A stretch of 64,000 nt of DNA from Pseudozobellia thermophila (lineage in GTDB: Bacteria > Bacteroidota > Bacteroidia > Flavobacteriales > Flavobacteriaceae), in the NCBI RefSeq assembly GCF_900141855.1, contig NZ_FQYU01000001.1:841402-905401 (forward strand), read 5' to 3'. The notes beneath the pieces were generated by a model that saw only the letters and a program-made list of their open reading frames with translations, was not told where the DNA came from and made no database searches. Shown here one piece after another: positions 8,879-18,314 of this stretch; position 1 is the stretch's first letter; the number at the start of each line of letters is the position of its first letter. The translations under genes were made by a program, and so were the position numbers.

Positions 8879-10324
8879 ATGGACTGGATTCGTCAATTTT
8901 TGGGTAAGGTAGGCCATACTCCTTTTTATTTTTTCGTTTTTGTAATGTGCTTTTATGCGGAGTCGGTAGGCCAGGACAAGGAGCGTATAATCGTATTGAC
9001 CGATATTGAGAACGAACCGGACGACGCCATGTCGCTGGTGCGGTATTTAACCTATTCCAATCAATGGGATACGGAGGCTTTGATTGCCACTACCTCGGTA
9101 CACCAACAAAAAGAGATCGCCACATGGCGGATCTTCGAAATTTTGGATGCCTACGAAAAAGTGTGGCCCAATCTTTTGAAACACGAAAAGGGCTATCCCA
9201 GTGCCGATTATTTGAGGTCGGTGGTAAAGGAAGGTAGAAAGGATTATGGGATGAACGCCGTGGGTGAGGGCATGGATTCGGATGGATCTGACCATATTAT
9301 AGAAGTTGTCGACAGGGAAGATTCCCGCCCGGTATGGGTTTTGGTATGGGGAGGTCCCAATTGCTTGGCCCAGGCCCTTTGGAAAGTAAAAAACACCAGG
9401 ACTCCGGAAGAGGTCAAAAAATTCGTTTCGAAAATCAGGGTGTATACCATTTCAGACCAAGACGATAGTGGCCCGTGGATCAGAAAGACCTTTCCCGACC
9501 TCTTTTATATTGCAAGCCCCGGCTTTCATAGGTATGGGGGGTATCACCATGCCACATGGACGGGTATCAGCGGAGATAGGTTTCACGGCCGGTTTGCCGG
9601 GGGAAATTTCGAGATTGTCGACAACCCTTGGTTGGATGAGCATATTAGGAGCAAGGGACCATTGGGTGCGGAGTATCCTCATATGGATTATTTGATGGAG
9701 GGCGATTCGCCTAGTTTCATGTATTTGATCGATGTGGGATTGGGAGACCCGGAACGCCCGGATTGGGGAAGTTGGGGAGGTCGTTACGAGTTCTATAGGC
9801 CAAGGACCGAAAAATGGTTTTTGGAGCCGGAAACAAGGCCGCTGTGGACCAACGCCGAAGACGAGGTGTTCGGATCGGACGGAAGCTGGCATACCAGCAA
9901 TTACGCTACGATCTTTCGTTGGCGCGAAGCGTACCAGAACGATTTTGTGGCGCGAATGGATTGGACGATCAAACCCTATGAAGAGGCCAATCACCCCCCT
10001 GTGCCCCAATTGGGCCATAGCGACCGGATGACCGCCAAGCTTGGTGACAGAATCGAATTGAATGCCGAAGGTTCAACGGATCCCGATGGTGACGGACTTT
10101 CTTATAAATGGTTCTATTATGGGGAGCCCGGTACCTTTACCCTTTCTACGAGCAGAAGTGGCAATCCCCTTAAAATTAAAAACGCAGACCAGTCCAAGGC
10201 GTGGTTCACTATACCTAAAAAAGTGGGCCGGGTCGGGACCATGCATATAATTTTGGCGGTAACCGATAACGGGAGCCCTGCCCTTACCCGGTATAAGAGG
10301 GTGATCATTAATGTGCAAGAATAG
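8879..10324 (+). CDS. DUF1593 / Sde182-like protein (copy 2)
   Basis: Exported protein of 481 residues, with a nucleoside-hydrolase-like N-terminal domain (about 30-330) and a C-terminal Sde182-type beta domain (about 370-480, with [20 protein letters not shown]). Residues [13 protein letters not shown] (Asp42, Asp48, Asp49) form the Asp-rich loop comparable to the calcium site of IU-nucleoside hydrolases. [17 protein letters not shown] and [11 protein letters not shown] are shared with its tandem neighbour. It begins an apparent operon: copy 3 starts 6 bases after its stop, and the apiosidase and two PL1 genes follow. Literature on the family records a cellulose-binding relative, but no firm reaction. 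Location next to the apiosidase suggests action on pectin side chains. Confidence 0.88.
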   Translation: MDWIRQFLGKVGHTPFYFFVFVMCFYAESVGQDKERIIVLTDIENEPDDAMSLVRYLTYSNQWDTEALIATTSVHQQKEIATWRIFEILDAYEKVWPNLLKHEKGYPSADYLRSVVKEGRKDYGMNAVGEGMDSDGSDHIIEVVDREDSRPVWVLVWGGPNCLAQALWKVKNTRTPEEVKKFVSKIRVYTISDQDDSGPWIRKTFPDLFYIASPGFHRYGGYHHATWTGISGDRFHGRFAGGNFEIVDNPWLDEHIRSKGPLGAEYPHMDYLMEGDSPSFMYLIDVGLGDPERPDWGSWGGRYEFYRPRTEKWFLEPETRPLWTNAEDEVFGSDGSWHTSNYATIFRWREAYQNDFVARMDWTIKPYEEANHPPVPQLGHSDRMTAKLGDRIELNAEGSTDPDGDGLSYKWFYYGEPGTFTLSTSRSGNPLKIKNADQSKAWFTIPKKVGRVGTMHIILAVTDNGSPALTRYKRVIINVQE

Positions 10325-10330
10325 TCGATC

Positions 10331-11794
10331 ATGGTCAAAGTAATCAAACACCTTCTGTGGCCTATGGTTGCCTTATTGGGGCCTGTGCCTAACTGGGCTC
10401 AAGGTCAGGCGGCCAAACCAAGGGTAATCGTAACCTCTGACGGGGAAATAGACGACGAGTGCTCCATGGTGCGTTTTTTATTGTATAGCAATGAATGGGA
10501 TGTAGAGGGGATCATTACCTCAAGTTCCCAATACCACTGGCAGGGCCATAGATGGGCAGGAGACAACTGGGTAGACCCCTACCTCGATGCCTATGGGGAA
10601 GTGTACCCTAGTTTGCTTGGGCACGACAAAGGATATCCCTCGCCCGAATATTTGAAATCGGTAAAATTTTTGGGCAATGTCGCGGCTGAGGGAGAAATGG
10701 ATTCCGTTTCCCCCGGATCGCGGCATATCGTTAAAGTACTTTTGGACGAATCGGACAATCGGCCCGTTTGGCTTCAGGCATGGGGAGGCACCAACACCAT
10801 TGCCCGCGCCCTAAAGACCATAGAAGAGGAATATCCGTCAAAAATGGGGCAGGTAGCCAAAAAAATACGCTTCTTTTTTATTTGGGAGCAAGACCCGACC
10901 TATCAAACTTACATTCGGCCCGTTTGGGGCAAATACAACATCCTAACGATTATTTGCGACCAGTTTTGGGCCATGGCCTACCAATGGGACAAAATAATGC
11001 CGGAAAGCAAAATAGGCTATTTTAAAAACGAATGGATGAAATCCAACATACTGGAAGACCATGGTGCGCTTTGTTCGCTATATAAGGCCTATAAAGGCGA
11101 TGACGACAATGAAGGATGGAGTGCCGGCAGCCCCAAACAAAAGGGTTCCTTTCGTTCGGAGGGCGACTCGCCCGCATTTATCCACGCCATTCCAACAGGT
11201 CTACGCTCATTGGAATCGCCCAGTTATGGCGGTTGGGGCGGCCGTTACACGAAAGTCAGGGAAAATACTTGGCTAGACCCCGTTCCGGAAGCGGACTATG
11301 TTTATCCGGAAGGAAGATGGTATACAAAAACGGCATGGGGCCGTAATTATATGCGCAAAACCTATCCCGAAAACCAAGACCTGATGCACGAATATTTTAA
11401 GCCGATCACCCGTTGGGCCGATGCCCTTCAGAACGATTTTGCGGCGCGGGCAGATTGGTGCGTAAAGGCTTTTCAAGATGCCAATCATCCACCGGTGGTG
11501 AAATTGGATACACCCTTGGACATTACGGCGAAACCGGGAGTTGAAATTAAGCTAAACGCCAGTGGTTCCTTCGATCCCGATGGGGATGAACTGTTTTTTA
11601 AATGGTGGCAGTATAAAGAGGCCGATACGTATAAGGGCAGTATTGAAATGACACGTGATAGCGGAAAGGAAACCGCTTTTGTAGTACCTGTGGATGTTCG
11701 GCAAGGCGAAACCATCCATGTGGTTTGTGAGGTAACGGATAGCGGTGCTCCGGCATTGACAAGATACCAAAGGGTAATTGTCCATATAAAATAA
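10331..11794 (+). CDS. DUF1593 / Sde182-like protein (copy 3)
   Basis: Tandem paralogue of copy 2, 487 residues, Sec signal ending near NWAQGQA. The Asp-rich loop is TSDGEIDDECSM (Asp37, Asp41, Asp42), shorter than in copy 2, which hints at a different specificity. The domain order is the same: nucleoside-hydrolase-like domain to about residue 330, then a C-terminal beta domain containing SGSFDPDGDELFFKWWQY. The conserved blocks PVWLQAWGGTNTIARAL, SYGGWGGRYTKV and ANHPPVVKL align with copy 2. It starts 6 bases after copy 2, and the GH140-type gene follows after 19 bases. No reaction can be asserted; a furanosidase role is inferred. Confidence 0.88.
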   Translation: MVKVIKHLLWPMVALLGPVPNWAQGQAAKPRVIVTSDGEIDDECSMVRFLLYSNEWDVEGIITSSSQYHWQGHRWAGDNWVDPYLDAYGEVYPSLLGHDKGYPSPEYLKSVKFLGNVAAEGEMDSVSPGSRHIVKVLLDESDNRPVWLQAWGGTNTIARALKTIEEEYPSKMGQVAKKIRFFFIWEQDPTYQTYIRPVWGKYNILTIICDQFWAMAYQWDKIMPESKIGYFKNEWMKSNILEDHGALCSLYKAYKGDDDNEGWSAGSPKQKGSFRSEGDSPAFIHAIPTGLRSLESPSYGGWGGRYTKVRENTWLDPVPEADYVYPEGRWYTKTAWGRNYMRKTYPENQDLMHEYFKPITRWADALQNDFAARADWCVKAFQDANHPPVVKLDTPLDITAKPGVEIKLNASGSFDPDGDELFFKWWQYKEADTYKGSIEMTRDSGKETAFVVPVDVRQGETIHVVCEVTDSGAPALTRYQRVIVHIK

Positions 11795-11813
11795 TCAACT
11801 TAAACCCAAAAAG

Positions 11814-13277
11814 ATGAAATTAGGTTATGCCTTTATGGTTTGGGGCGCCTCCTTGGCTTTGTCCTTCGCCCAGCCATCTTGGGAAAAACACGGCCGGCTT
11901 GAGGTTTCCGATAACGGTCATTTTATTCAGCACAAAGACAAAACCCCCTTTTTATGGATAGGCGATACGGGTTGGGGCATGATACAACAATTGACCCGCG
12001 AAGAAGTGGACCGATATCTCGACAATAGAAAGGAGTTGGGGTTTACGGTTATTCAAACCGTGGTGCATTGGTCTCCCCATGGGGGAGGTCTAAAAAGAAG
12101 TCCCGATAATGCGGCCAATGCCTACGGGCACCATCCGTTTACGGGCGATGAAGAATCGCCCAATACGGCAGAACCGTTGACCGTTAGGGGAGGTGGCCCA
12201 CAATCGCCAAACGACTACTGGGACCATGTCGACTATGTAATTGAGGCGGCAAAAAAACGCCATCTGTATCTGGCCCTCCTGCCCTGTTGGGCGTCGCAAT
12301 TGGTTACCGGAACCGGCGAATACAATGAGGATGAGGCCAAGGCCTTTGGAGCCTTCTTGGGTAAGCGTTATGCCGATGAACCCCATATTATCTGGGTGCT
12401 CGGGGGCGATACCAAAGCGCAGTTCAAAGGCTACGACAAAAACCAAAAATACAGTGAGTACGACCATCGCGAGGTATATCGGGCCATGGCCGAAGGTATT
12501 GGAAACGGGGTCACGGGAAAAAAATTAAAATGGAACGAAAGTCACCCGGCATGGGACGAGGTTTTCCTTACTTACCATCCTAACGGGGATTACCCCTACG
12601 GTTCATCGCAATGGTTTCACAAAGATGTATGGCTCGATGCCAATGGCATTGAGGTTTGGAAAGAGGTAGACGATGTATATCGGACGGTTTTGGACGATTA
12701 CCAATTGGTCGATCCGGTTAAGCCGACCTTGTTCCTGGAAGGTTCTTATGAATATGGTTCCTATCGGCATGAGTGTGGATGGATAACCCCTCTCAGGGTC
12801 CGCAGGCAGGCTTATCAAACCTTTTTTGCCGGCGGTGCGGGCCATACCTATGGCGCGGGGCCCATATGGGCGATGCGAGGGGATGAAGGCGATTACAATT
12901 GCGGATACACTTGGCAGCAGGCCTTGGATTTTCCGGGGGCCATGCAGGTGGCGACCGTGGCCAGGAAATTTTTAATTGACCAAAAATGGCATGAATGGAT
13001 GCCCAATGGGAATGTTCTTTCGGGTACGGGTCTAGGCGATGGCTTGAAAACGGCCGTTACCACCCATTCGGGCGATAGGGCCTTGATCTATTTCTCCAAT
13101 AATTCCTTTGCACGGGTGAACAATGTCTTTGGCAGGGAGGCCAACTCGTTTTGGTTCGACCCCAGAAATGGTGAAATGGTGGAAAACGGACCGTTTCGGG
13201 CCAATGAATCGAAAATAGTGGCTCCGCCCGGTAAATGGGAAGATGCCGTTCTAGTACTTAAAATCGATAACCGCTAG
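11814..13277 (+). CDS. GH140-type apiosidase (DUF4038)
   Basis: Likely cleaves the beta-D-apiofuranosyl linkage to galacturonic acid, the activity known for GH140 enzymes acting on rhamnogalacturonan II. The 487-residue product has a Sec signal (ALSFAQP) and a DUF4038 TIM-barrel with GRLEVSDNGHFIQHKDKTPF, WIGDTGWGM, HIIWVLGGDTK and LFLEGSYEYG, the last holding a candidate catalytic Glu. A C-terminal beta domain (from about residue 400, with ALIYFSNNSF and FWFDPRNGE) matches the putative collagen-binding domain that usually follows DUF4038. No other enzyme specific to rhamnogalacturonan II is seen here, so the substrate may instead be apiose-decorated homogalacturonan. The GH140 assignment is by recalled family features; DUF4038 also contains relatives of other specificity. 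Confidence 0.8.
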   Translation: MKLGYAFMVWGASLALSFAQPSWEKHGRLEVSDNGHFIQHKDKTPFLWIGDTGWGMIQQLTREEVDRYLDNRKELGFTVIQTVVHWSPHGGGLKRSPDNAANAYGHHPFTGDEESPNTAEPLTVRGGGPQSPNDYWDHVDYVIEAAKKRHLYLALLPCWASQLVTGTGEYNEDEAKAFGAFLGKRYADEPHIIWVLGGDTKAQFKGYDKNQKYSEYDHREVYRAMAEGIGNGVTGKKLKWNESHPAWDEVFLTYHPNGDYPYGSSQWFHKDVWLDANGIEVWKEVDDVYRTVLDDYQLVDPVKPTLFLEGSYEYGSYRHECGWITPLRVRRQAYQTFFAGGAGHTYGAGPIWAMRGDEGDYNCGYTWQQALDFPGAMQVATVARKFLIDQKWHEWMPNGNVLSGTGLGDGLKTAVTTHSGDRALIYFSNNSFARVNNVFGREANSFWFDPRNGEMVENGPFRANESKIVAPPGKWEDAVLVLKIDNR

Positions 13278-13309
13278 GGCACTGCCCTGGCAACAAAAAA
13301 TGTTGAGGT

Positions 13310-15811
13310 ATGAAACAGATAGTCCTTTCTGTGATAATCGTATTGTTTACAACTGCCAATTCCAGTGCCCAACAATTGGCCTTTCCGACCGCTGAGGGTT
13401 ACGGAAAGTATACCCGGGGAGGTAGGGGCGGACAGGTTTACGAGGTTACCAATTTAAACGATAGCGGCCAAGGTAGCCTAAGGGCGGCCGTAGAGGCTTC
13501 GGGGCCGCGGACCGTAGTGTTCAGGGTTTCGGGAAACATCGAATTAAAAAGTCCGCTTAGGATCAAGAACCCTTACATTACCATTGCGGGGCAAACCGCT
13601 CCGGGAGAAGGTATCTGCCTTAAGAACCATCCTTTGAATATCGATGCCGATGAGGTGATCGTCCGTTATATTAGGGTGAGGCCCGGCGATGTTTCGGGCG
13701 AAGACTATGATGCCGTATCGTCGAGGTACGTAAAAAATATCATCCTAGACCATATCTCGGCGAGCTGGAGTGTAGATGAAACCATGTCCATTTACCATTG
13801 CGACAGTATTACGGTTCAGTGGAGCCTTGTTTCCGAAAGTATGTTCAAGTCGAACCACGTAAAGGGTACCCATGGCTTTGGAGGTATTTGGGGGAGCAAT
13901 CACGGCACTTACCACCACAACCTATTGGCACATCATACCAGCCGAAATCCGCGAATGGCTTCGGGGGCCGGAAATACCGATTACAGAAACAATGTAATAT
14001 ACAATTGGGGCTACCAAAGCCTTTACGGTGGTGAGAAACAGCAAAAAGGCAACGATAAGTTCAACTTTTCAACCTTCAACATCGTTGGCAATTATTATAA
14101 ACCCGGACCGGCGACCGCGCCCGGGGAGGTTTCCCATAGAATCGCGAGTCCCTCTTCGCGAAGCGATGAAGATTATGGCAAATGGTACATCGCGGATAAT
14201 TTTATGGAGGGAAGTCCAAAGGTATCCGAAAACAACTGGAACGATGGGGTACACACCGATATTCCTTTGGAAAAAGTAAAGTTGGACGAGCCATGGGCTT
14301 CGATGCCCATACGCCAACAACCTGCTGAAGCGGCTTATGGAGCGGTTTTACAGGAGGTAGGGGCAAGTTTGCCCAAGCGGGATGCCATAGATTCCAGGAT
14401 CATTGAAGAGACCCTTGGCGGTTTTGCCACCTATGAAGGCGAGGCCTATAAAATGCTGAAAAAGGTAGGCGACAAATCGAAAATAACGGGAATCATCGAT
14501 TCGCAAAACGATGTGGGCGGTTGGCCGGAACTAAAGTCGCTTCCGGCACCCAAGGATTCGGATCACGATGGAATGCCCGATGCATGGGAAAGGAAAAATA
14601 AACTGGACCCCAATGACCCATCCGACGGAAAGGCCGATCAAGACAACGATGGCTATACCAATCTGGAAGAGTATCTAAATGAGCTGGTGGTTTTGGGCAA
14701 TGCTAAATTAGCGGCGCAATCCCCATCAAAAAAAGCGATCGTTTCGGAAGCGTTTGTCTTTACCGAGCAGCCGACGCGCGATTGCCATGCATCATCCATT
14801 TTGGAACTGGAAAACGGAGATTTGCTGTGCGTGTGGTTTGGTGGAACCCGGGAGGGGCATCCTGATGTCAAGCTCTGGATGTCGAGAAAACCCAAGGGGG
14901 CAGCCTGGCAAGCCCCAGTTGTTGTTTACGATGGGGATGGGAAGACCCTCTTCAACCCGGTGCTCGTCCAATTAAAGGGGGGCGATATACAAGTGTACTT
15001 TGTTGGTCCCACAATTAACGATGGCCAGGTAATCACATCCAAGGACAAGGGGCAGACCTGGGGCAGGCCAAAAAAATTGCCCAAGGGTTTTGTGGGCCCT
15101 ATTGTTAACAAACCTATTTATCTGAACGACGGAACCATTATTGCCGGGGCGAGCCTACAGGACGGCCCGGGACGACGGGTTCATGTTGAGCGAAGTGTCG
15201 ACAACGGTAAAACTTGGACGAAAACAAAACCCATCAACGACCCCGTAAACACCAAACATCAAATCATTCAACCTACTTTTTTAGTGCATTCGCAGAAAAA
15301 AATACAGATGTTGGCTCGATCTAATGGCAGTGGCGAGGACACTAAAATTGCACAATCTTGGTCTGGGGACGGGGGGCTGACCTGGTCTCCGGTCTCGGAC
15401 ACCAATTTGCCGAACAACAATTCGGCTATCGATGCCATTACCTTGGCGGATGGCAGGCATCTATTGGTCTACAACCATTCGACAAGGCTGGATCCCCTGG
15501 GAGGGCGAAAAGGGCGGGGTATTCTAACGGTGGCCATTTCCGACGATGGTATCAATTGGAAGGCTGCCGCTGTCTTGGAATACAGAACGGGGGCGGTGCA
15601 GTACTCCTACCCGGCCGTCATCCAGACCAAGGACGGCTTGGTCCATATTACCTATTCATGGCACCGGAAGCGAATAAAACACGTGGTTTTGGACCCCACA
15701 AGGTTTGAGCCCTACCCCATTGAGGAAGGCCAATGGCCAAAGGATAGGATGCCTTGGATACTTAGCAGGGAGGAGGAAAATGCCAGTACAAAATCAGAGG
15801 TTTTGAACTAA
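13310..15811 (+). CDS. PL1 pectate lyase fused to a COG4692 sialidase-fold domain
   Basis: Two-enzyme architecture of 833 residues. After a Sec signal (TANSSAQ) comes a PL1 right-handed beta-helix (about 20-410) with AFPTAEGYGKYTRGGRGG, ITIAGQTAPGEGICLK, HISASWSVDETMS and NPRMASGAGNTDYRNNVIYN. Next is a calcium-binding type linker (about 415-457, DSDHDGMPDAWE, DQDNDGYTNLEEY). The C-terminal domain (about 480-825) is a six-bladed sialidase-fold propeller with four Asp-box-like turns (SKDKGQTW, SVDNGKTW, SGDGGLTW, SDDGINW) and the COG4692 signature blocks DGRHLLVYNHSTR and DGLVHITYSWHR. The PL1 part cuts de-esterified homogalacturonan by beta-elimination. The propeller's reaction is unknown to me; pectin contains no sialic acid. 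The length is roughly double a normal PL1. Confidence 0.88.
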   Translation: MKQIVLSVIIVLFTTANSSAQQLAFPTAEGYGKYTRGGRGGQVYEVTNLNDSGQGSLRAAVEASGPRTVVFRVSGNIELKSPLRIKNPYITIAGQTAPGEGICLKNHPLNIDADEVIVRYIRVRPGDVSGEDYDAVSSRYVKNIILDHISASWSVDETMSIYHCDSITVQWSLVSESMFKSNHVKGTHGFGGIWGSNHGTYHHNLLAHHTSRNPRMASGAGNTDYRNNVIYNWGYQSLYGGEKQQKGNDKFNFSTFNIVGNYYKPGPATAPGEVSHRIASPSSRSDEDYGKWYIADNFMEGSPKVSENNWNDGVHTDIPLEKVKLDEPWASMPIRQQPAEAAYGAVLQEVGASLPKRDAIDSRIIEETLGGFATYEGEAYKMLKKVGDKSKITGIIDSQNDVGGWPELKSLPAPKDSDHDGMPDAWERKNKLDPNDPSDGKADQDNDGYTNLEEYLNELVVLGNAKLAAQSPSKKAIVSEAFVFTEQPTRDCHASSILELENGDLLCVWFGGTREGHPDVKLWMSRKPKGAAWQAPVVVYDGDGKTLFNPVLVQLKGGDIQVYFVGPTINDGQVITSKDKGQTWGRPKKLPKGFVGPIVNKPIYLNDGTIIAGASLQDGPGRRVHVERSVDNGKTWTKTKPINDPVNTKHQIIQPTFLVHSQKKIQMLARSNGSGEDTKIAQSWSGDGGLTWSPVSDTNLPNNNSAIDAITLADGRHLLVYNHSTRLDPLGGRKGRGILTVAISDDGINWKAAAVLEYRTGAVQYSYPAVIQTKDGLVHITYSWHRKRIKHVVLDPTRFEPYPIEEGQWPKDRMPWILSREEENASTKSEVLN

Positions 15812-15892
15812 TGGCAATAAAGCGTAAGTCGATGCGATCGGGTAATCATCGAAGTGGCGGATCAATAAAACCAAAATTTAAAACCCTACGTG

Positions 15893-17227
15893 ATGAAGGT
15901 ATTCAATTTTATGGTTATTTTTTATTTCTTGGGCTTTAATGCCTTAATGGGACAGCAACTTGCCTTTCCCGGGGCGGAAGGCTTTGGAGCCTATACCCGG
16001 GGAGGGCGAGGGGGCAAGGTTCTCTATGTGACCAACTTAAATGATAGCGGTCCCGGGAGTTTGCGATGGGCAGTTGGGGAAAAAGGCCCGAGGACAGTGG
16101 TCTTTGCCGTTTCCGGAACCATAGAGCTCAAAAAACGATTGACCATCGAAAACCCCTATATTACCATTGCGGGCCAAACGGCGCCCGGTGACGGGATATG
16201 CCTGAAAGGGGAAACGTTTTTGATCGCCGCCGATGAGGTTATCGTTCGCTATTTGAGGGTGCGCCTTGGCGATGGTATGCATGGCAAGGGCAGTTTGCAG
16301 GGTAAGGACGCCATCAGTATTTCCAAGGGAAAAAATATTATAGTAGACCATTGTTCCGCTAGTTGGAGTTTGGATGAGGTTCTTTCCGCTTCCACGCGAA
16401 GACCGACGCTCACCAACGTTACGGTGCAATGGTGCTTTATTACCGAAGGGCTGAACCCCAGCAATCATGGCTACGGGTCTTTGATCCGGGGTACGGGAGG
16501 GGCGAAGTATAGTTTTTTGAAAAATCTTTACGCCCACCACAGGCGACGTAGTCCGAGACCGGGCAACTATAACTCGAATCCCCATACCGAAGATCCGGAG
16601 GGCCTGCTCTTGGATTTTAGAAATAATGTTATTTACAATTGGGATGGGGGGTATGCCGGCTATAATGCCGATAGTATTAGCGTTACCAGGTTGAACTATG
16701 TGGGTAACTACCTGATTCCCGGTGCCGATTCCAAAAATAACGGGATTGCCTATGCCACCGGTTCGCCCTATAACCGGTCTTTTTTTGAGGGGAATTATTA
16801 TGGGGGGGAACGGCCCGCCGATCAATGGCAACTGGTAGATTTTAATGAATCGTGGACAGACGGGGATATTGAGGCATATAAACAAAACGAACCTTTTGAA
16901 ACAGGGCCGGTGCATACTTTGGAGGCCGGGCAGGCCTATGCCCAGGTACTTGAAACGGGAGGTGCAATACTGCCGAAAAGGGATGGGGTGGATAAGCGAA
17001 TAATCTCGCACGTAAAAAATAACCAAGGGCGAATAATCAAAAGTCAGGAAGACGTCGGAGGGTGGCCCCCATTGAAGTCGACGCCCCCTCCCGTGGATTC
17101 CGATGCCGACGGTATGCCCGATGCCTGGGAAAAGGACAAGGGGTTAGACCCCTATCGGGCTTCCGACGCCAACCTGGTCGGTGCCAATGGTTATACCATG
17201 CTCGAAAATTATTTAAACGGACTTTAG
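15893..17227 (+). CDS. PL1 pectate lyase (single-domain)
   Basis: Secreted lyase of 444 residues, a close paralogue of the N-terminal half of the preceding gene. It has a Sec signal (FLGFNALMG), then the PL1 beta-helix: AFPGAEGFGAYTRGGRGG, ITIAGQTAPGDGICLKG, HCSASWSLDEVLSAS, SPRPGNYNSNPHT and LLDFRNNVIYNWDGG. The tail carries the calcium-type motif DSDADGMPDAWEKDKGLDP. It lacks the sialidase-fold extension. The ATG at 15893 is preferred to the GTG one codon upstream. It releases unsaturated oligogalacturonides that GH105 can finish. It closes the run that begins with the DUF1593 pair; no clear terminator follows. Confidence 0.92.
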   Translation: MKVFNFMVIFYFLGFNALMGQQLAFPGAEGFGAYTRGGRGGKVLYVTNLNDSGPGSLRWAVGEKGPRTVVFAVSGTIELKKRLTIENPYITIAGQTAPGDGICLKGETFLIAADEVIVRYLRVRLGDGMHGKGSLQGKDAISISKGKNIIVDHCSASWSLDEVLSASTRRPTLTNVTVQWCFITEGLNPSNHGYGSLIRGTGGAKYSFLKNLYAHHRRRSPRPGNYNSNPHTEDPEGLLLDFRNNVIYNWDGGYAGYNADSISVTRLNYVGNYLIPGADSKNNGIAYATGSPYNRSFFEGNYYGGERPADQWQLVDFNESWTDGDIEAYKQNEPFETGPVHTLEAGQAYAQVLETGGAILPKRDGVDKRIISHVKNNQGRIIKSQEDVGGWPPLKSTPPPVDSDADGMPDAWEKDKGLDPYRASDANLVGANGYTMLENYLNGL

Positions 17228-17499
17228 GTGCCATTTTCAGCTTGGTACCCCAATACCGCGGTAATCTTTCGTGTTTAATAAAGTTGATCTTCAAAGAAGT
17301 TCGTAAGTGAATGGTGGCATGAACCACAAGAAACACTATCTTTTATGCGTATTTTAAGGTTGTACCGAAGAATTTCGGGTTCTGTCTATACGGCCGTTTA
17401 GATGGGGCCGGCAATCCTTCGTGCCGTCGATATATCAATTGATCGTCCTTAAAGTATGTTATTTTTGTTTTGTTTTTTTTATTTACGAATTTTTACTTT

Positions 17500-17507
17500 T
17501 ATATTTG
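17500..17507 (+). promoter_or_regulatory. Possible -7 element next to the deoR-like start
   Basis: TATATTTG matches TAnnTTTG, but no TTTG lies 19 bases upstream. It ends 4 bases before the ATG at 17512, so if used the transcript would be nearly leaderless. Weak evidence. Confidence 0.22.
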
Positions 17508-17511
17508 AACT

Positions 17512-18279
17512 ATGGCTTTATTAGCAACGAAAAGGCGCGAAAAAATTATTGAATTTTTAAAGGAAGATGGGTCGGCCAAGGTAATAGACTTGGCAAAACT
17601 TTTTAAGGTTACCGAGGTTACCATTCGTCAAGACCTGGAAAAACTGGAAAAAAAGGGTCTTATCGTAAGGGAGCATGGCGGGGCTTTTCTAAAGGATATG
17701 GAAAGCAAGGTGAAGAATTTTTCCCTGGTAAACCAAGAAAACCTGGAACTGAAGGAGACGATTGCGATCAAATGCCTTGATTTTATTGAGAGTGGGGATA
17801 CGATTATTCTTGACTCGGGCAGCACCACGACCGAAATAGCAAAAAAATTGATCGGGTATAAGAACCTTACCGTAATCACCAATGCATTGAACATCGCTAT
17901 GATGTTGGGCCCTGAGCCCGGTATCGAGGTGATTATGACCGGTGGGGAGTTCAAACCGCCCACCTTGTCTTTGACGGGGCAAAAAGCGGCCGATTTTTTT
18001 AAGGGACTGAATGTACAGAAGTTGTTCTTGGCAACGGCAGGTATTTCCTTGAAGTCGGGCTTGACCTATCCGAGTATCAGTGATTTGGTCGTCAAGAAAG
18101 CAATGATCAACGCGGCTGATATTACCTATTTGGTCGCCGATAGCACTAAAATTGGCAAGAATGCCTTGGCAAGCCTGGGTGCCCTTTCGCTTATCGATTA
18201 CATCATTATGGACAATGGCATCGAAGAAAAGGACAAGCAGATGTTCAAGGACAATGAAATAGAAATCATTTTCGCATAA
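17512..18279 (+). CDS. DeoR-family transcriptional regulator of the sugar operon
   Basis: Cytoplasmic repressor-type regulator, 255 residues. The N-terminal winged helix-turn-helix (1-57) has the DeoR recognition segment VTEVTIRQDLEKLEKKGLI followed by VREHGGAF. The C-terminal DeoRC sugar-phosphate sensor shows IESGDTIILDSGSTTTEIAK and TNALNIA, with MTGGEF and VADSTKIGK matching the family's effector site. DeoR regulators usually respond to a phosphorylated intermediate of the pathway they control; here that could be apulose-4-phosphate (inference). It is the first gene of a nine-gene run, with the isomerase starting 35 bases later. It also separates this run from the pectin enzymes. Confidence 0.93.
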   Translation: MALLATKRREKIIEFLKEDGSAKVIDLAKLFKVTEVTIRQDLEKLEKKGLIVREHGGAFLKDMESKVKNFSLVNQENLELKETIAIKCLDFIESGDTIILDSGSTTTEIAKKLIGYKNLTVITNALNIAMMLGPEPGIEVIMTGGEFKPPTLSLTGQKAADFFKGLNVQKLFLATAGISLKSGLTYPSISDLVVKKAMINAADITYLVADSTKIGKNALASLGALSLIDYIIMDNGIEEKDKQMFKDNEIEIIFA

Positions 18280-18314
18280 CAAGCATTATAAATATAAACC
18301 GGTAACGAGCAAAA

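Noticed and set aside
14740-15780. True sialidase (GH33) activity for the C-terminal propeller
   Set aside because: Asp-box turns show the fold only. The COG4692 pattern and pectin setting do not support sialic acid as substrate.
16037-17026. A 329-codon minus-strand frame opposite the second PL1 gene
   Set aside because: It mirrors a strongly supported PL1 gene, has no domain pattern or signal, and its composition follows from codon bias of the sense gene.
17262-17511. A terminator after the second PL1 gene
   Set aside because: Only a short TACCGCGGTA palindrome near 17254 without a T-tract; insufficient for a terminator call.
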